A stretch of DNA of 64,000 nucleotides, from positions 1,980,777-2,044,776 of the forward strand of contig NZ_JANIOF010000001.1 in the NCBI RefSeq assembly GCF_024733555.1, read 5' to 3'. Source of the DNA: Paenibacillus sp. SC116. GTDB taxonomy: Bacteria > Bacillota > Bacilli > Paenibacillales > Paenibacillaceae. Positions 36,101 to 43,077 of this stretch are shown here, one piece after another. The position numbers and the translations under genes are program-made. The first letter of the stretch is position 1. Every line of letters begins with the position of its first letter. Below the pieces are notes generated by a model, which saw only the letters and a list, made by a program, of their open reading frames with translations, did not search any database and was not told the DNA's origin.

Positions 36101-37427
36101 CAAGCTGAATAAAGTGTTGGCTTAATCTTCCCATCGTGTCTGAACGGAACAAATCCGTATTATATTGAATATAACCGTCAATTTGCCCGTCCTTTTGGTA
36201 CAGCTCAAACACAAAATCAAAACCTGTATAGCGTATATGTTCCAACGATTTTTCATAAGAAAGCATCACTTCGGAACTAATTTTTACGCTGGTGGAGGCA
36301 TCTGTTTTTAAGGTATGCAGCTCAAATAGAACATCAAACACCGGATTACGGCTTAAGTTCCGTTCCACGCCAAGGTCTTCTACAATGCGATCAAACGGAT
36401 ACTCCTGATTGTCGTGCAGCTCAAATACGGTCTGCTTCATGCTCAGCACGAAATCCTCAAATCGCTCTTCCCCGATAACTTGGTTGCGCACGGGCAGCGT
36501 ATTTACGAAGCAGCCAATAAGCGGCAATACATCTGGATGCACCCTTCCCGATAACGAGGTCCCGACAATAATATCGTCATTGCGTGTATATTTAGCGAGC
36601 AGAACATTGAATACGGCCAGCAAATACATATAGGTACTGACATCTAGCCGTTCACATACCTGCTTGAGCCGTTTCATCATATCCCCGTTAATAATGACAG
36701 GAACGGTGCTGCCGTGAAATGACTGCAAAGATGGACGCGGATAGTCGAGCGGAAAGTTCAGATCAGCTCGCTCTCCGTCCAGCTTGTCCAGCCAGAACCG
36801 TTTCATGTCATCCAGCTCTCCTTCATGAAGTCGACTATTATGCCAATGCGCAAAATCCGCATACTGGATATCCAAAGGCTGCAACGAATGAGGCTGACCA
36901 TGCATAAGTTCCGTATAGATCGTCATTAACTCAGACATGAAGACGTCTACCGCCCATCCGTCAGAGATAATATGGTGTGCTACAACTAAGCATAAATGCT
37001 CATCTGCAGCCAATCGATACAGATGCACCCGCAACAAAGGCGGCTTTGTCAAATCAAATGGTAGATTCAAATCGATATCGATGCGATTCGCCAATTCTGC
37101 CGACCGCTCCTCATCCGGCAGGCTGCACAAATTTTCTACCTGAACCTCGAACGGCAGCTTTTCATAAACATGCTGAATCGGCTGCCCTCCCTCTTCTACA
37201 AAACAAGTGCGCAGCGTATCGTGACGATCGACGATCGTTTGAACCGCTTGCTGAAAATAAGCTTCATTCCAGTACCCATGCAGGGTAAAAGCCGTCGATA
37301 CATGAGCCATAGCATGAACGGCAGCCTCCTGTATGAATTCGAGCTGCTCCGTAAACCAAAACCGCTTTTGCGCATGTGATAATTCGTATTTATGGACGGT
37401 TATTTCCGCCTCCAGATTCATTTTCAT
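30114..37427 (-). CDS. NRPS-3: C-A-T-C-A(GNAT-interrupted)-T, terminal modules without thioesterase
   Basis: A 2437-aa synthetase that should add the last two residues. Domains in order: C 10-460 (HHIISDG at 151-157), A 480-1005, T 1020-1085 (Ser1054), C 1115-1560 (motif HHIIWDE at 1253-1259, with Glu for the usual Gly), A 1590-2345, T about 2355-2430. The ten-residue specificity codes read by eye are DVWEINADDK (acidic pocket, perhaps a basic residue; no match known to me) and DSPQIAHVDK (no clear match). The second A domain is interrupted between motifs A8 (VRGNRVEIEEIE) and A9 (LPDYMVP) by about 245 residues that look like a GNAT acyltransferase, with the acyl-CoA loop YQGHGVASVL near 2158. 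The protein ends after the T domain; no TE, R or C-terminal C domain follows. The start follows GGATAGG. It belongs to the cluster operon, 56 bp after the PKS. Confidence 0.9.
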   Translation of the reverse strand: MKMNLEAEITVHKYELSHAQKRFWFTEQLEFIQEAAVHAMAHVSTAFTLHGYWNEAYFQQAVQTIVDRHDTLRTCFVEEGGQPIQHVYEKLPFEVQVENLCSLPDEERSAELANRIDIDLNLPFDLTKPPLLRVHLYRLAADEHLCLVVAHHIISDGWAVDVFMSELMTIYTELMHGQPHSLQPLDIQYADFAHWHNSRLHEGELDDMKRFWLDKLDGERADLNFPLDYPRPSLQSFHGSTVPVIINGDMMKRLKQVCERLDVSTYMYLLAVFNVLLAKYTRNDDIIVGTSLSGRVHPDVLPLIGCFVNTLPVRNQVIGEERFEDFVLSMKQTVFELHDNQEYPFDRIVEDLGVERNLSRNPVFDVLFELHTLKTDASTSVKISSEVMLSYEKSLEHIRYTGFDFVFELYQKDGQIDGYIQYNTDLFRSDTMGRLSQHFIQLVNDSLVNPNVRIADMDMLTQEEKQQVLEQFNHWTLDFPVHEPVQCLFEQQTVQTPHRTALSFEGDAVTYQELNERANRLAYLLRQQGASRNHFIAVLSERNIDWVVALLAIWKSGAAYVPVDPNLPDERISYILEHSEADIILTNHLLVNRTQNLASSSVHTIVCLDRMEEQTKQLNSEITILHDADVELMSSSNLPLVNTASDYAYMIYTSGSTGKPKGALVRHDGMINHLYAKLTSLGVTQEDVVVQNASVSFDVSIWQAITALMVGAETSLVSFEVARDQALLLEHLQTSNATIIETVPSLLFAFVDMVKHMSEEERQLSSLRWMIANGEELSIKLVNAWFSYYPKVKLINAYGPTECSDDVTQKVLEGPVPQEQLRIPIGPPLPNMRLYVMDKYHKLAPIGMKGEIWIGGIGVGGGYWKNEELTAEKFIPDPFSDNPEAHIYRTGDLGRWLPEGELEFFSRIDFQVKIRGFRIEVGEVEGCIGKHPEVDEVAVIVVPDVNGGQALSGFYTSQQGLSTDSLRNYLREKLPYYMVPAYLSSIASMPLLTSEKIDRHALRKLQDTARESEPILAVEPQTPMEAALMDIWKEALEVRSISPDDNFFFVGGHSISAVKVVNRIRDQFHIRVALQQIFLTPVLRELAALIEKEIASQADSNNSSFPALVRMEPQDAYELAPVQLPEWYFHVLEPENPYYNVSFDILFKGDLDEKAFEQAWLNLVKRHSVLRSYFATEENTGAPLQYITPIEDFQMNFICEDYTHINEEQFESTVRLMSQEHANQVFHFETGPLFSVRLIAFHDQRYLFLFATHHIIWDETSSIQLFKEFNELYNANIIGTLPNLPKLEVEYTDYMRWINKAVRGKYLEEHRQYWLKQLADPPAGLQLPTDYPRPPQMTFRGGTILDRFEPELEKRVYQYCQEQGITLNMFLLTVLNLQLYRLSSQKDFIVGSPIANRDDVKVEHVLGLFAKALLLRCHIDEGMSFEQLAAQVKRTSLEAYDNHLYPSNFIIEELQPETDLSRTKLFSVMYGLQNNKREMLSQLAFEGLSFKVQPFDFEEISARFDLTYVFDELESGIEINLNYNTDLFRRATAERLVEQFFWLTEQVLNEPSRPLESFELVTTEDKATLLDTWNHTDHAYNDNICIHQLFEEQVRQHPDHTAATLENETLSYQELNAKANQLARALIRKGVQKEDKVGLLLEPSFSMIISLLAVLKAGAAYVPLNPELPVSRIQLIADRANMSFIISEKHLVKGQLAPLQQWVLLDEEAEELGEESCDDLQLPLSSRNLAYVMFTSGSTGIPKGIEVEHRGLVNLLEWTQRTYPLSSQDSTLLMTTYTFDSSIPELFWPLAFGARIVIAAEEDRKNPVRIGQLVAQNEITVLQMVPIMLEAFVGARNRGEFPNLPSLRHVICAGAMLTTDLQNRFMDCFAASLSNHYGPTEASVDSVTYICNREAEGLNVPVGQPISNHRIYLLDEHFQLVPIGMQGELFIASPALARGYLADPAETSKRFISNPFSSDPESKLYKTGDIAKYRDDGNLLYIGRVDYQVKVRGNRVEIEEIESQLMAREDVGNCAVLHVKNERMDGLVAYVELSESLHPFTVGKEKLKLHTLSQIPALKPKMNRVHATAWPAFFEGDEIQRDYWPQLFAKFPEYQFALMDSEGEVAAVGNTIPIYWDMTEEGVPKGWDAGLLQGFEDAAAKKTPNTLLILAGVVSESYQGHGVASVLVRAFKQLAHGHRLERVIVPVRPTGKSDYPHLSFTDYCALRRDDGLLRDNWLRTHERAGGQLIRIADQSQTVRGSVADWEKWTGRTFAKSGYYHVQGSLDSVHIQIEEEIGEYIEPSVWIEHPFHAGPPSKDWTYVSSERLRTYLKQSLPDYMVPDQVIFVPFMPMTPNGKLDKKALPELEISQSTQREIVLPETEAEQLICDIWRELLQLERIGVTDNFFELGGHSLLATQVIMRVSKMFNVKFTLRELYDAVTIRDLCRIVEMKISEKN

Positions 37428-37483
37428 CAGCCAACCTATCCTTTCTTGAAACCATTCTGCTTGCTTGCCGTTTGCCGATGTTA

Positions 37484-40400
37484 TTACGACAATGTCTTAG
37501 CTTTAGGGATTCGCATCATCTTCGTATTGAGGCTGTTTCCTTTCGCTGTCGTTTCTAGGTATTGACTCAATTTTCGCAGCGTCTGATGCTCGAGCAGGAC
37601 AGCAACATTCAGTTGAATGCCCGTTCGCTTGGACAGGTCAAGCATAATTTCCATGCCAATTAGAGAATTGCCTCCTACAGCGTAAAAGGTGTCGTCCAGT
37701 CCGATTTGTTGAATGCCCAAGCAGCGTTTCCACACGTCTGCTACCGCCTTTTGAATATCTGCAAGCTGCATCTCTTTCAAATTAAGCTGGACAGGTTGTT
37801 CAGATGAAGAGGAGGCAGTTGCATCCAATGCAGCTGCGGCGGTGGCCATCGAGCGAGCATGCTCCAATTTGGCAGCAATTTCGTCAGCCAATCGGAACGG
37901 CAGCCTAGTGTGCTGCATAAGACTTTCGTGGCGGTATTCATTGCGATAAGCAATAGATCCGACGAATGCGTGGTGTATTTTTTTTCGTAAAATGATATCC
38001 AGTGCCTCTATTCCTTCAGCCGTTGTAAGCTTGTCAAAGAGATCGCCATCATTGCTTACGCCGTGGTTGAAAGCCATGCCGGTCTCTTCCCAAGCGACCC
38101 AGTTAATCGTTTGTGTCCGTTTCCCTAAACGATTACGGTGCGCTTGAAACGCATCTAAGTAAGCATTGGCCGCCGTATAATCTCCTTCTCCATGCCCACC
38201 TGTCAATGTCGTTGCAGATGAATACAGAATAAAGAAGTCCAGTTCATCATGCTGCGTGCATTTATCCAATATCCAAGTTCCCTGTACTTTCGGGCCTACT
38301 ACTTCACGGAAGGCCTTATCCTGACGCTTCAATAGAAATCCTTCACCTATCAACCCAGCACTGTGTATGACGCCCTTAATCGCTCCATATTTGGTACGGA
38401 GATCCGTGAAAATATCCTGCATATCCGTATAGTTGCTTACATCTGCGCTTAAGAGATGAACCGTCGAACCAAGCAGTTCCATTTCTTGAATTGCAGCAAT
38501 TTTCCGTGCCATACCAGGCTGGTTCTCATCATTTAAAATGGAAGGCCATAAAGAACGATCCGGCATAGAAGAACGGTTCAGCAAAGCAAGATGTACTGGG
38601 GCTTGATTAGCTAAATATTTAGCCGTTTCCAAGCCGATGCCGCCCGTGCCCCCGGTAATCACATAAACGCCTTCTGCATGTATCGCTATCGGTTCATTTG
38701 GTATTTCTTCGACCAGCAGTGGAGCAAATTGATCGGTGTATCGCTCTCCATTACGATAAGCGACATGATAGGAATCGTACACAGCTTCCAGCTCTTGAAT
38801 GATGGTCGTAAGTGGAGTAGCATCGTCTAAATCAACTGTACGACATTTAAGTTGTGGATTTTCAAGGCCGACAACTTTGCCTAATCCAAAAAGAGCAGCA
38901 TGCTCTGGATGAATGCGAGGCTCAAGTTGATCCACTTCATGCGCATATCGCCCGAGCAAGATCAACTCGATGGATTGGGAGCGCTGCTGCACCGCCAACT
39001 TTTTGGCATAATAGAACAAGTTATATAAACCGACTTGCAGAGAATGATTTAGTTCATGTAATGTTTCAGGATGAGAAACTTGATCCAAACTGCTGACATG
39101 GACGATTTTCGTTAGCGGCTCCTTCTCCAAGCTCTCGATCACGAATTGGCAGCCTTCCTCCGAACCGTCCATAACGTAACGATAATCGTTTAGTCTTACA
39201 GTCTCGCAATTCGATACAATCTCCACTTCAATAACACGCTTGCCTTCCGAACGCCATCTCTTTACCAATTTCGAGCCAAACCCGCCTCTATCCATCATAA
39301 CGAGAACGGTACCTTTGTCTGGTTCACCCAGAACAGAAGGCAGCGGTTCACGTGTCCATACGAAATGATGAAAGGATTGCTCCTCTGGCAAAGTGGGCAA
39401 GTTCAACCAACATGGGGTCGCTTCAAATGGATAAGTAGGTATATTTCGTTTATTTACAGTGAACGGATAATAGGCATCCCAATGCACCTCACTGCCAGCT
39501 GCATAGTGCAGAGCAAGCTCTGCAAGTTCATAATTGTTAGGATGGATACTTTCCTTTCCCTTCGTTTCTAACCCCTCTGCAATCGATCCGTAATAAATAC
39601 CCTGTTCAGGACGATTAGCTAGTCCTTGCTCCTTCACTGTATTCAGCTTCGCTTGCAAATCACTGACACTGGAGCATAGAAGAGCAAGCCGATAAGGATG
39701 ATGCGTCCGACCCGTATTAGCGGTATAGCAAATTTCTGCAAGCGGAATCGATTCGTGATTCGTAAGATAATCGTCGTAACGCTGTACGAGAGCAAACAGC
39801 GCTACTTGTGTCTTAGCCGATAGGGTCAATATTTCTTCTCTGGCAGGGTAACTTGTCAGCGATGGCTCTGGCGATTCTTGCAGAACGATATGGCAGTTCG
39901 TTCCGCTCATCCCGAAGGAACTGATCCCGCATATGCGGGGGGAGCTTCCTCTCAACCACGGTTTCACTCGATCATTTACATATACAGGTGAACGAACAAA
40001 GTCAATGCGTGCATTAGGCTTATCAAAATGCAAATTAGGCGGCAGTTCTTTATGCTTCAAGGCAAGAACTGCTTTAATGACCCCTGCTATCCCAGCAGCA
40101 TGATCCAAGTGACCAATGTTCGATTTGATCGATCCTATCGCACAAAACTGCTTTTTATCCGTAAAGCGGCGGAACGCACGCTGCACAGCATCAATTTCAA
40201 TCGGATCGCCCAGTTCTGTTCCAGAGCCATGTGCTTCTATATATCCGATACTTTGAGGTTCAATACCCGCATCCATCCAAGCTCGGACAAGAACATCTTC
40301 TTGGGACAATACATTTGGAGACGTTATGCCAATTGAACTTCCGTCTTGATTGACCGCACTGCCCTTGATAACTGCATAAATCGAGTCCCCATCTCTGATA

Positions 40401-41239
40401 GCCTGAGGCAGCGGCTTTAGAAGAAGAGCTGCTACTCCTTCACCTGGTCCGGTTCCATCCGAATAGTCATCAAACGAACGGGTTCGACCATCACTAGATT
40501 CGATGCCAATTCTTTGCGAAGTATCCAGCGGCAAAATATATGTTTTTACTGACCCTGCGATCGCCATCTCGCATTCTCCTGCACGCAAGGATTGGCACGC
40601 CTGATGAATCGCTACAAGCGACGAAGAGCAGGCTGTATCAATCAACATGCTCGGTCCTTTTAAGTCCAATAAATATGCAATGCGACTTGCAATAATCGAG
40701 CGGATATTTCCAGCTAACGCTACACCAAGCGCCTCGGGTTCCAGCAGCTGAATCATACGATAGTACTCGCCATCGTCACCATAACCGACATATATTCCCG
40801 TCCGACTTCCGCTTAATTTTGTGCCGTCATAACCTGCATCTTCAATAGCGGAAAAAACAGTTTGCAGAAACATCCGTTGGTTCGGATCCATCATACTCGC
40901 TTCACGGGGGGACAAATTAAAAAAACGATAATCAAAGGAATCAATATCATCCAAACAAGCGCCACTGTAAAATTTCGCCTTGAAATCCGCTCCATAGGCA
41001 GCCAATGCATAGCGCTTCACCTGCTTTTGCCGCTTAAGAGAAAGCTGTCTAACACCATCCACTTTGCCCCTAATGTTCTGCCAGAAAGCATCGGGACTGT
41101 CGGCTTGGGGCATCTGCAAAGACATTCCAATGATTGCAATGTCGCGCGAGGATACCGCTTCTGTTTGTACGGAGATCGACGATTTATCTTTACGGTTATG
41201 CAGTGCAACTTTATTGAGCCCTAGCTTTTTCTTTTCCAT
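37484..41239 (-). CDS. PKS module KS-KR-ACP lacking an acyltransferase domain
   Basis: A 1251-aa polyketide synthase module. KS about 30-455, with Cys204 in DTACSSSLVA, His337 in EAHGSGT (normally EAHGTGT) and His377 in NIGHLDHAAG. A ~150-residue linker replaces the AT. A structural KR part (620-850) precedes the catalytic KR (855-1095), with ITGGTGGIG for NADPH, Ser1008 and Tyr1021 in DYTAANAYLDAF. ACP about 1155-1225 (Ser1192 in GGNSLIGMEI). No DH or ER is present, so the beta-keto group should become a hydroxyl. The extender must come from a discrete AT, most likely the gene at 43078-45117. It would extend the aminoacyl chain from NRPS-2 by one two-carbon unit. ATG after AAAGGAAGTAGAG. Confidence 0.92.
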   Translation of the reverse strand: MEKKKLGLNKVALHNRKDKSSISVQTEAVSSRDIAIIGMSLQMPQADSPDAFWQNIRGKVDGVRQLSLKRQKQVKRYALAAYGADFKAKFYSGACLDDIDSFDYRFFNLSPREASMMDPNQRMFLQTVFSAIEDAGYDGTKLSGSRTGIYVGYGDDGEYYRMIQLLEPEALGVALAGNIRSIIASRIAYLLDLKGPSMLIDTACSSSLVAIHQACQSLRAGECEMAIAGSVKTYILPLDTSQRIGIESSDGRTRSFDDYSDGTGPGEGVAALLLKPLPQAIRDGDSIYAVIKGSAVNQDGSSIGITSPNVLSQEDVLVRAWMDAGIEPQSIGYIEAHGSGTELGDPIEIDAVQRAFRRFTDKKQFCAIGSIKSNIGHLDHAAGIAGVIKAVLALKHKELPPNLHFDKPNARIDFVRSPVYVNDRVKPWLRGSSPRICGISSFGMSGTNCHIVLQESPEPSLTSYPAREEILTLSAKTQVALFALVQRYDDYLTNHESIPLAEICYTANTGRTHHPYRLALLCSSVSDLQAKLNTVKEQGLANRPEQGIYYGSIAEGLETKGKESIHPNNYELAELALHYAAGSEVHWDAYYPFTVNKRNIPTYPFEATPCWLNLPTLPEEQSFHHFVWTREPLPSVLGEPDKGTVLVMMDRGGFGSKLVKRWRSEGKRVIEVEIVSNCETVRLNDYRYVMDGSEEGCQFVIESLEKEPLTKIVHVSSLDQVSHPETLHELNHSLQVGLYNLFYYAKKLAVQQRSQSIELILLGRYAHEVDQLEPRIHPEHAALFGLGKVVGLENPQLKCRTVDLDDATPLTTIIQELEAVYDSYHVAYRNGERYTDQFAPLLVEEIPNEPIAIHAEGVYVITGGTGGIGLETAKYLANQAPVHLALLNRSSMPDRSLWPSILNDENQPGMARKIAAIQEMELLGSTVHLLSADVSNYTDMQDIFTDLRTKYGAIKGVIHSAGLIGEGFLLKRQDKAFREVVGPKVQGTWILDKCTQHDELDFFILYSSATTLTGGHGEGDYTAANAYLDAFQAHRNRLGKRTQTINWVAWEETGMAFNHGVSNDGDLFDKLTTAEGIEALDIILRKKIHHAFVGSIAYRNEYRHESLMQHTRLPFRLADEIAAKLEHARSMATAAAALDATASSSSEQPVQLNLKEMQLADIQKAVADVWKRCLGIQQIGLDDTFYAVGGNSLIGMEIMLDLSKRTGIQLNVAVLLEHQTLRKLSQYLETTAKGNSLNTKMMRIPKAKTLS

Positions 41240-41241
41240 CT

Positions 41242-41580
41242 CTACTTCCTTTCTGGCCTAATAGCAGCAGCATTACTATCTACTAAGGCGCATGAATTGG
41301 AGAAGCTCCACAGTTCTTCCATCCGTTCTGTCCACTCCTGGGGATGTAGTTGTTTGGCGGTCAATAACCGCTGGAGCCATTCAGCTGCTCTCTGTTTTTC
41401 ATCCTCACTCGGCGTACGTCCCTCTACTTCCAGCGTTTCGTCTAACATTTCCAAGCTGCGATATAACTCGACGACTTCTTTCTCATATTGGCTGGAGTCC
41501 TCATTTTTATTTTCCGCGCTAGCCGCTAGTACGAGGCACTTCGTGACAAACGATGGAGCCAATCGCTGCTTAGTACTCAT
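41242..41580 (-). CDS. Small protein of unknown function inside the NRPS/PKS operon
   Basis: A 112-aa acidic, helical, soluble protein without signal peptide, membrane helix or recognised domain. It is rich in Glu and Leu in the middle (YEKEVVELYRSLEMLDETLE). It lies tightly between the acyl-CoA dehydrogenase gene and the PKS: 48 bp after the former and 2 bp before the latter, with its own strong ribosome site (GGGAGGATACGTTT). It is therefore real and co-expressed. A role as a docking or partner protein for the PKS is possible but is a guess; it does not look like MbtH. Confidence 0.7.
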   Translation of the reverse strand: MSTKQRLAPSFVTKCLVLAASAENKNEDSSQYEKEVVELYRSLEMLDETLEVEGRTPSEDEKQRAAEWLQRLLTAKQLHPQEWTERMEELWSFSNSCALVDSNAAAIRPERK

Positions 41581-41628
41581 AAACGTATCCTCCCTATAGG
41601 TCTAACAGTATATCCACTCGCAGCTGCA

Positions 41629-42804
41629 TCAGCTGCGCAGTATTTCGGCATGGCGCGAGCCTGCTACCAGTCCATATTCCCGATAGCCGTATGTTGCGAT
41701 ATTCATTTGCTGGATTTGGCTGCTGCCTTCAATAATCTCGGTAATTTTGGCATCTCGCAAATAGCGCTGTACGGAATATTCACTGCTGCATCCGTTCGCT
41801 CCATGAAGCTGAACGGCATCATTAGCTGCTTTAGTTGCCATTTGCGAAGCAAAATACTTGGCAACATTAAGCTCATTTCCTGCCTGCAGTGCTTTGTTCT
41901 CTTTCATAAACCCTGCATTCAGACATAGTAAGCGAGCTGCTTTCGTATTCGTATGCATATCTGCAATCATGGCTTGTACCAACTGGAATTCTTTTAACGG
42001 TCGATTGAATTGAACTCGACTCTCCGTATATCGTATCGAATCTTCCAGACAAGCCTGCGCGATACCAACAGCTCCACAGGCCACGCTGTACTTGCCATAA
42101 TCCAGTACATGCAAGGCTACATATGGAAACCCTGTTCCTTCTTTGCCCAACATATTTTGCACAGGAATACGGCAATTGTCCAACCTAAGTTCCGCCAACA
42201 TGGAAGCCCGCGTGCCATACATACCATTAATAGACTCGATAGTGAGCCCAGGTTGGTTGCTTTCCACCAGAAATGCAGTATGTTGACCGTTGATCTGGGC
42301 AAAAAGTAAGAACACATCGGCAATCTGCCCATATGTAATCCATTTCTTCGTCCCGTTTAGCACGTAATGATCACCAGACAAAGCGGCCTGCGTTTCAATA
42401 TTCCGTGCATCGCTTCCTATATTGGGCTCGCTTAAGGCGAATGCACCGATCGTACGGCCATTTGCCATGGACGGCAGCCATTTTTCTTTTTGTTCCTTCG
42501 TGCCAAAGCGAATAATCGCCTGACTCGCCATGGTATGGACGGTAAGCAGGCTGCGAATGGATGAACAACCTCTCCCGAGTTCCTCATTCAATAGGCCGAA
42601 CGTAATCATATCCATTCCGGCTCCTCCATAGTCACTTGGAATAAGCGCTCCCAAATACCCCATAGATGCAAGCTTATCTATTAAATCTTTAGGTGTTTGT
42701 TCAAGTTGATCGTAAGCGTTAGCGATCGGCACAATGTCCCGATCGACGAATTGTTTGAATTGTTCATAATATAATTGCTGTTCGGTAGTCAGGTTGAAAT
42801 TCAT
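41629..42804 (-). CDS. Acyl-CoA dehydrogenase-like enzyme for hydroxymalonyl-ACP formation
   Basis: A 391-aa FAD enzyme. Motifs include ALIPSDYGGAG, GAFALSEPNIGSDA, TKKWITYG and the C-terminal RYLRDAKITEIIEGSSQIQ typical of the family. Beside a free ACP, an FkbH-like protein and a 3-hydroxyacyl-CoA dehydrogenase, it matches the four-protein set (ZmaD/E/G/N, FkbH-K) that turns glyceryl-ACP into hydroxymalonyl- or methoxymalonyl-ACP. No O-methyltransferase is in the operon, which favours hydroxymalonyl. The ATG at 42802-42804 is 5 bases after GGGGTGG; an ATG six codons earlier lies directly on the ACP stop and lacks a site. Confidence 0.88.
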   Translation of the reverse strand: MNFNLTTEQQLYYEQFKQFVDRDIVPIANAYDQLEQTPKDLIDKLASMGYLGALIPSDYGGAGMDMITFGLLNEELGRGCSSIRSLLTVHTMASQAIIRFGTKEQKEKWLPSMANGRTIGAFALSEPNIGSDARNIETQAALSGDHYVLNGTKKWITYGQIADVFLLFAQINGQHTAFLVESNQPGLTIESINGMYGTRASMLAELRLDNCRIPVQNMLGKEGTGFPYVALHVLDYGKYSVACGAVGIAQACLEDSIRYTESRVQFNRPLKEFQLVQAMIADMHTNTKAARLLCLNAGFMKENKALQAGNELNVAKYFASQMATKAANDAVQLHGANGCSSEYSVQRYLRDAKITEIIEGSSQIQQMNIATYGYREYGLVAGSRHAEILRS

Positions 42805-42822
42805 CACTTCCACCCCGCTCAT

Positions 42823-43074
42823 TTACAATTTGTTAGTCGCCAGTTTACGCCCTATCAGATCTGACATACTTTGTATCGTACGGAAATGAGCAAACTCCAA
42901 ATCCTCATTATCCAGCATGATTTCGAATTCAGTTTCCAGAAAGGTTACCAATTGCATGACAAATAGTGAGTCGACAAATCCAAGTGCAAACAATTCATCA
43001 TCATCGCGCAATTGAACCTGCTTAAAAAACTTCGCTAAAAATGTGCGGATTTTTTCCTTATGTTGTGCTTCCAT
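42823..43074 (-). CDS. Free acyl carrier protein (ZmaD-like)
   Basis: An 83-aa acidic carrier protein. The phosphopantetheine serine is in LGFVDSLFVMQLV (about residue 51), where the usual DSL core is kept. Free ACPs of this type carry the glyceryl, hydroxymalonyl or aminomalonyl extender unit. It starts 3 bases after the AT stop (site GGGAGGATAATCG) and is followed by the dehydrogenase that should act on its cargo. No phosphopantetheinyl transferase was seen in the window, so it must rely on one elsewhere. Confidence 0.9.
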   Translation of the reverse strand: MEAQHKEKIRTFLAKFFKQVQLRDDDELFALGFVDSLFVMQLVTFLETEFEIMLDNEDLEFAHFRTIQSMSDLIGRKLATNKL

Positions 43075-43077
43075 CGA

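Noticed and set aside
36100-37427. First C domain of NRPS-3 as a starter condensation domain
   Set aside because: It follows a PKS that hands over a chain, and the assembly line already has a FAAL loading module in NRPS-1.
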